Source: Rhynchopus sp. YZ270_cl-10 (taxonomy: Eukaryota > Euglenozoa > Diplonemea > Diplonemida > Diplonemidae). Taken from it: DNA of 64,000 nt. Within the stretch, counting starts at the first letter, position 1. Each line of letters opens with the position of its first letter. The position numbers were made by a program, and so were the translations under genes. The stretch lies in the NCBI GenBank assembly GCA_964035575.1, contig OZ037871.1, positions 248,001 to 312,000 of the forward strand, given 5' to 3'. The notes beneath the pieces were generated by a model. The model searched no databases. It saw only the letters and a list, made by a program, of their open reading frames with translations, and was not told the origin of the DNA. Shown piece by piece: positions 1-10,300 of the stretch.

Positions 1-2123
1 TTCGCAGCTGCGGAGGGGCACACCTTGCCGTTCTTGCAGACGGAGATGATTGCGGACTTGATCTTCTCTTCAAAGGCACTGTCGTTAATAGCCTCGCTGA
101 TCTTGGTGGAGCGCGAGACGTGCTTCGCACCGCCGGAAAGGATGTCGGTTCCAGGACGCTCACCCGTCGCACCTTCGCTGGTCAAAGTGACGAGGCAGAT
201 GTTGAACTTACGCTTGTCTCCGATCATGATGATGTTGCTAATGACACCACCCGGTCCACCAAGGGCGTTCTTCACAGCGTCCTCGATAGGGACAGGTGCA
301 ATGTTTTCGCCTCCTGCAGTGATGATAAGCTCCTTGTAGCGCCCAGTGATACGGAACATCCCCCTGCAGTCGACCAGGCCTTTGTCCCCAGAGTGGCACC
401 ATCCGTGCGAATCGATTGCCTCCTCGTTCTTCTTCTTCAGCAGTGCCATGTGCTCCTCCCCGAGGGCAGGGTTGGCGAGGTACCCCATCATGATCTGGCG
501 GCCCCTGAAGCAGATCTCACCCTGGTACTTCTCGTCGATGCCCTGCGAGTTGTACAGCGCCTTCGGGCAGACTGTGGCCTTGACGTACTTGCCGGACCCC
601 TCGGGCTCTTCACGCAGAATGGCAACCTCGGTACCGCGCATGGCGTACCCGCACGACCCTGAGAGGTGCGTAACATTCGTCGAGATGGTGACTGCAGCGG
701 AGGACTCAGACATGCCGTACGCGTCGTTGATGAGAAGCCCCAGCTGGCCGAAGAAGTCCACCGTCGAGCGCTGGATGGGTGCCGCACCGGAGAACGCAAA
801 GAAACACTGGTCCAGCCCAAGCTTGTCCTTCAGCTTCGAGTACACAGCCTTCTCCCACAGGCAGTGGCACCCCGACGACTGCCCGGTCCCTCCCAGCTGC
901 CTGTTGTCCGCATACTGCTGCCCACCAGCGCGCGCACTGGTGATGATCTTCTGTGCGCAGCAGCCCGGCGGGTTTTCGTTTCTTGCTGCCACGACGCTTT
1001 CTTGGATCTTCTCCCAGACACGGGGGACTCCAAGGAAGATGGAGGGGCGGACTTCTGCAAGACGGAACTTGAGGGTGCCTTCTTTGAGGTCTGTGACACG
1101 CGCAAAGGTGACTGTGTAGGGGTGGACCTCGGCAGTGCTGGCGATGGGTGCGATGATGTCAACAAGCGCGCCTGCGACGTGCGAGAGCGGGAGGTAGCTG
1201 AGGATGCGCATGGGGGTCGTCTGCGCCGCAACGAAGGCACGCGTGATCTCGTCGTCCTGCATGATCGAATGCAGCGTGGTCTGGCACTCAAAGTAGAGGT
1301 TGTCGTGCGACAACATGACGGCCTTCGGGTCCCCCGTCGTCCCCGACGTGTACACAAGACAGCAGCACGACCCGGGAGTGATGCGCTTCCGCACATCCTT
1401 CAGGTCGTCGTCCGATGTGTTGGTGGCGAGCTCCTTCAGGCTGCTCCATGGCAGCACCTTGACGGCAACCCCGTCTTTGTTAGTGAAGTCCTCGAGACCC
1501 ACCTGCCCGGGGGTCCAGTAGACGATGGCGCGAAGATCGGGGAGCGAGCCCTCCTTAGCGAGCTTGATAAAGATGTTGGCTTGCTTGGCCTCCTGCACGC
1601 AGGCGATGCGGGTGCCGGAGTGGAAAGCCTTGAAGCGCACCTGCTCTGCGTTGTCGGTGGGGTAGATGCCTGCGGTGATGCCGCCTGCAAAGATGCACCC
1701 CATCTGCGAGATCATCCACTCAGGCGAGTTGAACCCAAAGATGCACACTGCGTCACGGTGCTCCAGCCCAAGGTGGCGGAACGCCTTTGCCGTAACAATG
1801 GTCTCCCCAAGGTACTGGCTCCAGGACCACTTCTTGAACGGCACGTTGCGTTCCTTTCCGTCCTTCGGTGGAAGGCCGTCCGCAGTCCGCTCCACACGCA
1901 GCGCAATGCTGTTCGGGTGCTTCTTCGCTGCCATCTCAAACATCGTCAGCAACGTCTTCCCATCGATCGCGGCCACACCCTTCGGGCTGCGGTGCAGCTT
2001 CGCGTCCTCGTGTTTGTCCATCACCCAGTGCTGGCCCTCCTCATACTGGCACAAATACTCAGGTGTCTGCAGCTCCAACGTCGGCGACACCGTGGAAACG
2101 GGGGAGCTAGTACTGCAACCCAT
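1..2123 (-). CDS. Long-chain acyl-CoA synthetase, bubblegum (ACSBG) type, 3' end outside window
   Basis: The reading frame from ATG at 2123 stays open to the window edge (about 707 codons), so the last part of the protein is missing; compared with ACSBG proteins roughly 50-60 residues lie outside. It should activate long-chain fatty acids to acyl-CoA through an acyl-AMP intermediate. Visible motifs: GFNSPEW with IFAGGITAGIYPTDN (about residues 130-160), P-loop YTSGTTGDPK (about 259), SYLPLSHVAG, GVPRVWEK, YGMSESS (about 463), GWCHSGDKG and ITGRYKELIITAGGENIAP. This set and spacing match the bubblegum subfamily rather than plain ACSL. The protein begins MGCSTSSPVS, a good N-myristoylation (Gly2) and palmitoylation (Cys3) signal, so membrane attachment by lipid is inferred. 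No intron is seen. Upstream on the minus strand a T-rich tract with a CTTAG lies within 50 nt of the ATG. Confidence 0.93.
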   Translation of the reverse strand, partial: MGCSTSSPVSTVSPTLELQTPEYLCQYEEGQHWVMDKHEDAKLHRSPKGVAAIDGKTLLTMFEMAAKKHPNSIALRVERTADGLPPKDGKERNVPFKKWSWSQYLGETIVTAKAFRHLGLEHRDAVCIFGFNSPEWMISQMGCIFAGGITAGIYPTDNAEQVRFKAFHSGTRIACVQEAKQANIFIKLAKEGSLPDLRAIVYWTPGQVGLEDFTNKDGVAVKVLPWSSLKELATNTSDDDLKDVRKRITPGSCCCLVYTSGTTGDPKAVMLSHDNLYFECQTTLHSIMQDDEITRAFVAAQTTPMRILSYLPLSHVAGALVDIIAPIASTAEVHPYTVTFARVTDLKEGTLKFRLAEVRPSIFLGVPRVWEKIQESVVAARNENPPGCCAQKIITSARAGGQQYADNRQLGGTGQSSGCHCLWEKAVYSKLKDKLGLDQCFFAFSGAAPIQRSTVDFFGQLGLLINDAYGMSESSAAVTISTNVTHLSGSCGYAMRGTEVAILREEPEGSGKYVKATVCPKALYNSQGIDEKYQGEICFRGRQIMMGYLANPALGEEHMALLKKKNEEAIDSHGWCHSGDKGLVDCRGMFRITGRYKELIITAGGENIAPVPIEDAVKNALGGPGGVISNIIMIGDKRKFNICLVTLTSEGATGERPGTDILSGGAKHVSRSTKISEAINDSAFEEKIKSAIISVCKNGKVCPSAAA

Positions 2124-2767
2124 CGTGGAATATCAGAAACAAAATCAAAAAAAAAACCCCGCTAAGAAAATGAGATGATTGTGGTAGGGGAAGGGGAGAG
2201 GGAGAGACGATGCAGAGCGGCTGAGAGCGGTTGAACGTACACTCTGTACAACGCATGCCGCCTTTTAGAAGGTTGAGAAGGGGGCCTTCTCTTATCTACA
2301 GTCCACTTTCCTCAAAAAGGTAGATGGCATATTTTAGAAAAGGGGGTTGCAGTAGTTGTATACCACTTCGCCCTCCGCCCGAAAACTAATCTGAGATACA
2401 CACGCCCCACAAAAGACCGCTACCCGAAGGAGTTCATACCAAATGAGTGGACATGAGACACAACAGACTTCGTCGTTGCTTTCGCGGACCTGAAAGAACG
2501 ATGAGTTACATTGTCGTTCCAATCAAAGAAATGGCAAGACAGTTTAACCCTCCTTTACGCCCACCAATCCATTCGGACTCGAACAGACGCGGTTGGAGAC
2601 ACGAAATCTGGATATAAACTTGGAAGGTGGCCGTTCGACGAAGCTAGACTTTGGTTTGATCGCAGAAAAGAGGGGGCGGGTTGCCTTTTCTTTTTTACTT
2701 AGAATTGGAGACAGAGGGAGTGGAATAAGAGAGGGGTATTAGGGAGATTTTTGTGTGTGTTTTTTTG

Positions 2768-2880
2768 TTTTTGAAAACTTGGTTGTATTAGTGTAGCCAC
2801 CCGAGGATGAACTCCACTATGTTTTTTGTTGTATCGACAATCAACGACGCCATACATTGGGCACGCTGGTTTTGTCCACA
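2768..2880 (+). repeat. Dispersed repeat, TAGTGTAG..CACCCGAGG family
   Basis: The core GAAAACTTG, TTAGTGTAG, CACCCGAGGATGAACTCC recurs at 3640-3690 and 39779-39825, each time after a T-run. A related form, GTAGTGTAGTTGCCTCGG, is at 39715-39770 and 46280-46333. Immediately after this copy is TTGTATCGACAATC, which recurs near 20800, 40325, 45670 and 48790. Together these look like modules of a SINE-like or MITE-like dispersed repeat. No target-site duplication could be assigned. Confidence 0.6.
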
Positions 2881-3410
2881 GCAATTGCCTTCCCCAAGAA
2901 GGTAGATGGAGTTATGTGATCAACGTTTGTCCACCCCCCTCCGACGTTTTTCTCATTTAGGTTTTGTTTGTGCGTAAAGTGTGTACTAAATATTCTGTGG
3001 TGATATTTTCATTACTGCAATACGCTCCCACTGACTACCTGGCAGTGAAGAGGAAACCTCTTTAAGGCCAAAAAATCCCTCCCCACCACTCCCAGACACA
3101 CCCCCCCTCCGAGAACCCTTTCCAATAAAAAAAAAAGACTTTTTTATTTACACTGAGTTTCCCTTTCTTTCTTGTATCCAAAAAAGCAAGGGGATAAGAT
3201 CAACATAAGCTCTTTGTGCTTAGCCAACCTTTTAAATGAACAGAGTACAAGCTACCTTGTATGCAACTGTTCCCATTCCAAAAAGAAAGAAAAAAGAAAG
3301 AAAAAAAAACGTGAAAGATGAATGTGCTCTCATGCCACACACATTTAAAAAAAATCGACAATTCGTCAACAAAAAGGAAGTTCTGTACACAATGCCGCAA
3401 AGACATAGAC

Positions 3411-3500
3411 CGCAACCGTAAAAATGTTCGACCGTAAAAAAAGGTCGAACTTCCAGGAAAAAAAATCCTGAAAAGGTCGAACATATTTACAGTCGATAAT
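3411..3500. repeat. Imperfect inverted repeat, hairpin
   Basis: ATGTTCGACC (about 3423-3432) pairs with GGTCGAACAT (about 3475-3484). A second inner pair, GGTCGAAC and GTTCGACC, lies between them around TTCCAGG and CCTGAA. The outer arms extend with mismatches to about 20 bp. It could be a tiny inverted-repeat element, but no flanking duplication was found. Confidence 0.5.
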
Positions 3501-3637
3501 TTTTTCACGATTACGGTAACTTAGATCGAGGGGATAATCACCCACTAATATTGTTTTTTGAACTTTTTGTTTAGTTTCAAAAAATCAATACTTTGGTGAA
3601 AATCTCTAGATTTTTCTCGAGTTTTATTTTGTTTCAT

Positions 3638-3690
3638 TTTGAAAACTTGATTTGTATTAGTGTAGACACCCGAGGATGAACTCCGCTAAT
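3638..3690 (+). repeat. Dispersed repeat, TAGTGTAG..CACCCGAGG family, second copy
   Basis: Near-identical to 2774-2823: GAAAACTTGATTTGTATTAG, then TGTAGACACCCGAGGATGAA and CTCCGCTAAT. It also follows a T-rich run. Confidence 0.6.
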
Positions 3691-3857
3691 TTATTTTTTT
3701 CACCTCTAATAATTCTTCACAACGGGGTGGTAAATATGGAGGGCAGACTTCCCTTTATTTGGTACTTATTTTGGGTAATTTTTTTACCGTTTCTTTTTTG
3801 TGCACCTTGGCCAGTCCGCACCACCGCACCCAAAAAACAAAGTTAGAAAGACGAACA

Positions 3858-4075
3858 CTAAGCCGTGCTTAGTCACCTTTTGAAAAGAAAAAAAAAAGAA
3901 AAAAAAATCTATTTTGGCTCAACTGTTTATTCACATGATAAGTGGGGGCAAAAAAAAAGAAAAGTTTATAAAATGATCCTAAGCCTCTCGTGCTTAGTCA
4001 CCTTACTTTTAAAAAAAATTGACTTGAAATACAAAAGCCCTCTCGTGTACCTTGGTACATGACCGGGGGTGCACC
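3858..4075 (+). repeat. Composite dispersed repeat, AAGCCYCTCGTG family
   Basis: Two related modules are adjacent. The first (3965-4002) reads TATAAAATGATCCTAAGCCT, then CTCGTGCTTAGTCACC; a shortened form precedes it at about 3858-3878. The second (about 4017-4062) reads GACTTGAAATACAAAAGCCC, then TCTCGTG, then the hairpin GTACCTTGGTAC and ATGACCGG. Both share AAGCC(C)TCTCGTG. Other copies occur at 7284, 41169, 41290, 41612, 44747, 44787, 46748, 46967, 53707 and 58539. This is the commonest dispersed sequence in the window. Confidence 0.65.
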
Positions 4076-4375
4076 TCCTTCTCTCACATTCTCCTACTAA
4101 GCTAACCTTTCTGGGGGGGTGTGTGTTCACTTTTTTTTTTTTTTTGCCGACACAAAAATAAAAATAAAAAAATGGGGAAAAAGAGTGGTGTGTACGGAGA
4201 AAAACACAATGCCGTTCTCTAGTTTCCTTTGTCAGATGGGTGAAGGAAAAAGAAGAAACAGGAGAACCGCAGATTGTCACCTTTTTGTGTGCTGTGTGGC
4301 GTGTAGTGTGTAGTGACCAAACACACCCCCCCTTTCCCCCCACCTTTTTTCTTTTTTTTTCCAGAAAGGTTCGTT

Positions 4376-5074
4376 CAGGGTCCTCAGCCTGCACCCCCCT
4401 GTGGGAATTTTAGGGGTGCAAAAATTTTTCTGTACAAAACCCTTCAGAAAAGTCCATTCCGAGCTTTCTCCCCACACAAGCGGTCGTCGCGCGCGCTTCG
4501 CGCGCGCTCCTCCCTGACAAAGTTGGGAGAGGCGTGAAAATTCACGGGAAAATGGGGAAACCAGGGCCTGGCGCCATTTTTTGGGTTTTTGTGAAATCGT
4601 GGTTGGCTCAAAAAAATTTTCCCGCGCCCGTTTTTTTATTTCACATTGGGGGTGTCTTTCCGCGAGCGAAGCGAGCGGAAAAAATTTTTAAGATGTACCT
4701 CCGCGAGCGCAGCGAGCGGAAAATTACACTCAGTACCCATGCATAAAACGAAATACACTTCCACGTAATCACTTCGCTTGCCCTGGAACTGCAAGAGGTG
4801 GCGACAATCGCAGGGAGCATCCCTGGCACCACTTTCACACATTGTGAGTGTGACAGCCACCGAGTGGTGCTTGGCTGTGTCCGTTGTGGTACTGACGAAA
4901 AGCCAGAGAATCCCTGCTGAAGCCTGAAATCCCCCCTCAAAAAAATTTTTTCGTCCCAAAAAAACTTTTTTTTTTTTTGGGGGGGGTGCAAAAATATTTT
5001 TTGCACCCCCCCGATTTTTCTTTTTTTTTTTTTTGGGTGCAAAAAAATTTTTTTGCACCCCCTTGAGGACCCTG
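4376..5074. mobile_element. Non-autonomous hAT-like DNA transposon
   Basis: A 699-bp segment starts CAGGGTCCTCA (4376-4386) and ends with its exact complement TGAGGACCCTG (5064-5074). It is flanked by the perfect 8-bp direct repeat GGTTCGTT (4368-4375 and 5075-5082). CAGGG-type ends with an 8-bp duplication are typical of hAT elements. No transposase frame is present. The inside holds palindromes such as CGCGCGCTTCGCGCGCG (near 4490), two CCGCGAGCGNAGCGAGCGG palindromes (4660-4720) and inverted GGGGTGCAAAAA tracts near 4980-5060. Confidence 0.85.
4562..4640 (+). repeat. Segment shared with the left end of the 38366-39413 element
   Basis: CAGGGCCTGGCGCC, TTTTGGGTTTTTGTGAAATC, then GTGG and AAAAAAATTTTCCCGCGCC match the start of the element at 38366 (CAGGCCTGACGCTAAC, TTTTGGGTTTTTGGGAAATC) and its continuation to about 38475. 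This may be the remnant of one hAT-like element inside another. A matching right end was not found here. Confidence 0.55.
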
Positions 5075-5186
5075 GGTTCGTTGTATGCGTTCCTTATCCC
5101 TCTGTTCTCTATTAACAAACCCAGGACTATCAGACAGATCTCTCGGGAATTGCAGGCCTACTAATAACTAACATTTCTTTCAATAT

Positions 5187-5335
5187 TGGTGCTCCTGAAA
5201 ACCCCATTTTGCGTACTTGCTGCGTACTTGTTGCGCACTTTGTGCACGAAAAAAAAAAAAAAAAAAAAAAAATACAGGAATACCCTATATTGCGTAGTTG
5301 TTGCGTACTTGGTATTTTTTATTTCAGGAGCACCA
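5187..5335. mobile_element. MITE-like element, TGGTG..CACCA ends, 5-bp target duplication
   Basis: A 149-bp element begins TGGTGCTCCTGAAA and ends with the exact complement TTTCAGGAGCACCA. It is flanked by the 5-bp direct repeat AATAT (5182-5186 and 5336-5340). The interior has several copies of GCGTACTTG / GCGTAGTTG and an A24 run (5249-5272). It has no coding capacity. Similar terminal structure is seen at 6671, 6838, 55770 and 57296. Confidence 0.8.
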
Positions 5336-5395
5336 AATATACTATCTATTCTACTGAATAGAAGGTATAATAATGGTCTAAATGTACCCAAAACT
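5336..5395 (+). repeat. Dispersed repeat with TCTATTC..GAATAGA hairpin
   Basis: ATACTATCTATTCTACTGAA, then TAGAAGGTATAATAATGG, recurs at about 45303-45355 with a few changes. The core can fold as TCTATTC-TACT-GAATAGA. The element at 5187 sits immediately beside it. Confidence 0.55.
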
Positions 5396-6670
5396 TTTAC
5401 TTTATGTGGATTGTTTGTTTCTGATAGTGACCCATGGGCAATACCTACTAAGAGGACAGCTGAAAAGGTGAATATACCATCACATTAATTTGAATTCACA
5501 TCGTTACCAACAACTATGAGAACACACAGAGGGGGAGATTTTTTTTTTCCCCTCAATTTTCACACCGCACAAACAAAAAATCTTACATAGCGGGGGGAGG
5601 GGGGGGGACAAAGGGGGGGTAGAACAAAACTCTAAAATTTTGCGAAAAAAACAAAAAAAAAAATGTGAATTTCTTTTTTTTACAAAACAAAAACAAAAAA
5701 GAGGGAGGGCACATAGTCACCCATATAGTCCTTTTTGTGGATGCTCAATCGACCCACCCATATAGGACAGCCCTTTTGCTTAACTTTTCGCCTATTTGTT
5801 CGTACTCCGTTTTAACACGTCTCTCTCTCGAAAAGAAAAAAGGGAAAAGGAAGAAACCAGATGGGGGAGGAGGATAAGTGAGAGAGAGAGGGAGGGAATT
5901 AGGGAGATAAAAAACGGGGGGGAGAAACAAAATAACAGATCAGGAAGCTAGCTGTTGACAACCAATAAAACGGAGGGGGGGGGAAAGGGGGAGGGGGGAG
6001 GGGGGGAGAAACTAACTCAACATCCGCAACTATGACCTACTTAGACCCTACCCCACATTTCCCCCTTTGCATTTTATTTCCTTTTACACCCCTTTTTTTG
6101 ACATTGTGTGTTTGTTTTCTGGGTTTTTTTTTTCCATGGATTGACCCTGAAAAAACACAAAAACCCAGAAAAATAAAAAAAACAAAAGAGTTCACCAGAG
6201 GAAGCCGAGAGAGACGTGGCAAAATAAACATGGCGGGGGGAAAGGGGACACACGACGACTTATAAAAAGCACAGGTTATGCATAACGTTTTGTGTTATTG
6301 TGCTTTGTAACATGTGTTTGTTATATCATAAGTGTGATCGTGCGAGGTAGAACAGGGGGAAAACGGTAAGAATGGTTGGGCCAGATGAGAGTGCTGTCTG
6401 GGGATCTCACTCATGGAAGGAAAGGGAATTGACCCCCCCCCCCCCCCCCCCCCCACCCTTTGCCCCCACCCTCCCCCATCACCGCCCCCCCACCTCAAGG
6501 CTTTTGCAAACAGTACTATTCTAGGGGTTGGTTCTTGACAAATAGGGTAGGGTCGGGTTTGGTATCAGGGCAGCGTGCGCCTCAAAGCAGTGCTGTGTTC
6601 GAGGGAATGTATTGGAAAGTTACTTTCGTAATGTTATGCTTCTCCATTCAAAGAAGAGAAATCACGCGTT
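5396..6670. other. Low-complexity spacer, no gene found
   Basis: G-, A- and T-rich low-complexity sequence, with a C22 run at 6433-6454. Short open frames here are built from homopolymers and have no coding character. Confidence 0.55.
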
Positions 6671-6736
6671 TGGTGTGGCTGACGTCCCCAAAATAGCACT
6701 TAATAGCACTTTATAGCACCCCCCTCAGCCACACCA
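6671..6736. mobile_element. MITE-like element, TGGTGTGGCTGA..TCAGCCACACCA
   Basis: A 66-bp element with perfect 12-bp terminal inverted repeats. The interior is CGTCCCCAAAATAGCAC followed by repeated TAGCAC units. Flanks GCGTT and CGCTT do not form a clear duplication. Same family as 6838-6914 and 55770-55848. Confidence 0.7.
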
Positions 6737-6837
6737 CGCTTTGTAAAAGAGCTGTTGTAAAATATTTTATGTTTGTATAGGTACTACAACATAGCCAGAG
6801 TTTTTGCAACAAGGGGGCTTTTTGAATTTGAATTTTT

Positions 6838-6914
6838 TGGTGTAGCTGACGACCCCAAAATGGCAGAAAATAGCAGAAAATAGCTCAAAAATAGAACCCC
6901 CTACAGCCACACCA
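6838..6914. mobile_element. MITE-like element, same family as 6671, flanked by TTTTT
   Basis: A 77-bp element from TGGTGTAGCTGACGACCCC to CTACAGCCACACCA, with internal AAAATAGCAG repeats. TTTTT flanks both sides (6833-6837 and 6915-6919), consistent with a 5-bp duplication but low in information. It lies about 100 bp from the first copy. Confidence 0.7.
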
Positions 6915-6919
6915 TTTTT

Positions 6920-7381
6920 CCATTTTTCGATCACATTTCCGCGAAATGCATAAAGAACTGTTTGTAAAAGAAAAGACGACAAAATATCAGGGGTCTCCGC
7001 ATACCTTGGTTAACTGAGTGGGCACGTTATGATAAACCGACCTACTTTGTCACCGCAAACTGTCTGCAGGTAGCAGATGGTTGACTCCATGCTGTAGCAT
7101 TTCTGCAGGCTGTCGTACTGGCAGCTGTGTGTGTGTGTGTGGTTTTTATTTATTTTGTTATAGGACAAATACTTTGTGGCGGGCAATGATTCAAACGTCT
7201 GAGACTTTTTGTTTATTCCCCACCTTATTTCTGTACTTCAGGCTAAGGGGTTTTTTTTTGAGTATGAAAAACAAAACGAAAAGCTTATAGGATGAACAGC
7301 CTCTCTCTGTGGTGAGCTTTCTTAAAAAAGGAAGCACTTGAATGTGCCCACAAAAGAACCCAAGAAGCTTCCCTTAACATA
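6920..7381. other. Spacer downstream of the lipase-like gene
   Basis: No gene is seen. A copy of the AAGCC..CTC dispersed repeat is at about 7284-7320 (CTTATAGGATGAACAGCCTC), about 60 bp beyond the stop codon of the 7382 gene and therefore probably in its 3' untranslated region. Confidence 0.5.
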
Positions 7382-10300
7382 CTATGTGTATTGGCGGGCA
7401 CCACTCTGCATGCCGACGATGCTCGAGAGGTCGTTCGTGGAGAGCACGTTGATCTCATTGTGTGAGTTGTCCGGCACGAGGTACCTGTTGAGCAGCCACC
7501 TTGTTCCGGGGCTGTTGAAGGTGATGGCAGGGAGCCCAAAGCGTGCTGCAACAAGACGTGCGACACCTCCGTTGGTGCCGTGCCCGAGCATCACAATGGG
7601 GGTTTGCGCACCGTTGTAAACTACACTGCCACTAGTGTCGTAGGTCAGGTCGAGGACGCCTGCCTTCCAGAGGTGGATGTACGCTGTCGCCTTTGCAAGC
7701 ACATCGTCGTCGTTGTCCGTCGGGTCCAGCATCGTCTTCAGGAACGTGAACTGGTCCACAACCTTGTGTGCAAGGTCCTCCGAGAAGAAGCGGATGAACG
7801 GGATCACCGTAGACATGACACCAAACAGCATGGACTCGCCCCACATATCCAGGTCACGCATGCGGGTCACAGCCCCCGCCTCCTGGCGCATGGTGATGTA
7901 CGACTCCCCTGTGGAAGGCACGTAGTAGTGGTAGAACTTCTGCTCCTCATACACGAAGTTGACCAGGTGGACACGCTCTGTCCTGTTGAAGAGACGTGGC
8001 AGCTCGAGGATGTTGTAGATTGCGGTGTTCGAGGACAGCCATGTGAGCAGCGCCAGGTCGTTGATGCTCATCTGCGCAGTGCCGAAGTTGAGTCTGCAGA
8101 TCGGGGGGCGGACAAGCATGGGTGTGAGGCCCTCGGTGCGTGAGGCGTCGACGGAGAGGAGCGTCGCTGCAGGCCCGTCGACGTCACCACCTACAACCAA
8201 CGCAATGAACACAAAGATGAAGAACACCAGCATGAACCACCCCGCAAGCTTGGGGGACATCGTCAGGATAAGCTTCTCCGTCGGCTCGCAACGGCCACGT
8301 GCCTCGATCGTGGGGAACTCCGCCACATCACCCCAGTATCTGTCCGACAGACGCCACCAGCCACGCTTCGTGTGGTCCGGCACCGGTAGTGTGTCCTCAT
8401 CGATGCCGTTGTTGTTGCCAAAGCATCTGTTGAGGCACGGCATGTCGGTGAACGCAGCGAAGACGTCGTTGAGCGGGATGAACGACCCCTCGCGGTTGGG
8501 GTCCGTGTGTGCGGTGATGGCGTGCTCGAGCTTGAGCGTCTTGCGGAGCTTCTTCTTCTTGTCACGCTGCTGCTGGCCGGGGGTCTTCGGCTCGAGGCCT
8601 TCTCCGTCGCCTCCAGCGGGTGTAGGGCTCATGACACCTCCACCGTTCATTTGGATCTTCTTGATGTATTCAAAGAGCCACGTGACCTCATCCACGTTGG
8701 CAATGGGGCGATGGCGGATGAGGAGAAGCTGTGTCATGAACAGCAGCAGCACGAACACAGCGATCACACTCGACTTCGCCGCAATCGCACCCGCAAAGCT
8801 GAAGCCGAAGAACACGAGCAGCAGGACCAGGACAACGTAGTACATGCGGTCCTGCCACACCTCGGAGCGCCACACCTCACGCAGACAGAGCAGCACCACC
8901 ACAATGACGCCCGCAGTGATGATCCACGGCACCGTCACCTTTATGGAGTTGTACGACCCCACCCAGAACATCAGCAGCAGCGGAGCGATGGTGAGGCCGA
9001 TGGTAAAGATGTTCCGCCGCACACTGCGCTCGTCAAGCCCCCATTCGCAGAGGTAGTCCTGGTCCTGTGCGTAGGGCACCTTTTCACCCTTTTTGAGTGT
9101 CTTGTTGAGTCCTTTGTTACGCTTGTACGCGGCATACTTCTTGCGCAGACCAAAGTACCACATGTACAGCCAGTAGCTGTAGGTGAAAACGACAGCGGAC
9201 ATCAGGTTGAAGTGGACGAAGTGACCGACTGCAGTGTACACGTTTTCGCTGTCGACGGCAGCGGTGATGGTAGCGTAGAAGAAAGGCGCGATGGTGGACG
9301 AGATCACGATGACACCCAGCCAGAACTCCCTCCGGTAGTAGCCCTTGCGGCCACCCGGCAGCAGCATGAAGGTACGCTCCTTCACACCGGGGATGAGGTG
9401 CATTGCGCGGGTACGCTCCACAGGGTTGCTGACCGGGTCCAGATCAAGGTCGCCCTCTTTCTCCAACTTGTCGTTGTAGGTCTTGGACCAGTCTTCGTCA
9501 CCGTAGTACGTCTCGTCGTCCATAAAGATCCACCCCTTTAGCACACGGTCCAAAGCAGTGAAGTAGCTCCCAAGGAACACAACGCCCAGCAGAATGCACG
9601 AGAAGATGGCAACCTGCGAGAGGAAGCTGAACTCTTCCGGGGAGAACAGCCGGTGGAAGAGGGTGAACATCTCGTGGAAGCCGAAGAACACTGCGAAGAT
9701 TGTTGCACAGACGAACCACATGGTCATGTAGACGCGGAAGCCGACGGACATTCCAATTTCGGAGATGAACGATTTGAAGAGGTTCCCGTACCAGCGGCGG
9801 TTGTACATACGCGCAATTCTTGCATTTTCGTACAGCCACCGGGTTCTGCCGTTGTTCTTGGTGAGGATGGGGGGGCGTGCCGCTCCGAGCGAGCCGCGCT
9901 GCTCTGCGTTGACCTGGCGGAGGGTGGGGGAGGCCTTCTGCTTGCCGATGGTGTCGTCCATATCCTGCACCTCCTCGCCTGCTTCGGAGCCGTCGTTGAG
10001 ACGCTCCGCTTGCTTGCGCACTTTGTTCTTTAAGAAATGGAATTCAAAGTCTTTATTCTGCACCTCCGGGTATTCCGACTCCAGGAAGTCCATCAACTCC
10101 TGATACCTATTCGGGAAGTAGTTGCACAGCAGAATGTCGATCGTCTGGTCGTCCAGAGTCTGCCCTCCTCCGAAGACCTGAAGCCAGTCGAACAGTTCTC
10201 CCGCTTCTTGGCTCTCTTGGATCTCCTCTTCAGTGTCTTGGAAGTCAGATTCGGTGAGGATGATACGCCAGATTGTGTACTCGAAGGCAGGCTGGTTCAT

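Larger units (their letters stand above)
2124..4375. other. Repeat-rich spacer, no gene found
   Basis: AT-rich spacer with many A and T homopolymers. No open frame here has coding character. It holds copies of several short dispersed repeats that recur elsewhere in the window, listed separately, and a hairpin at 3411-3500. It separates the acyl-CoA synthetase start from the next upstream gene on the same strand. Confidence 0.6.

Noticed and set aside
4636-5118. Minus-strand frames with Lys-rich runs
   Set aside because: They are built from T-runs and palindromes inside the hAT-like element.
6295-6498. Gly-rich minus-strand frame
   Set aside because: It derives from the C22 run and neighbouring C-rich sequence.
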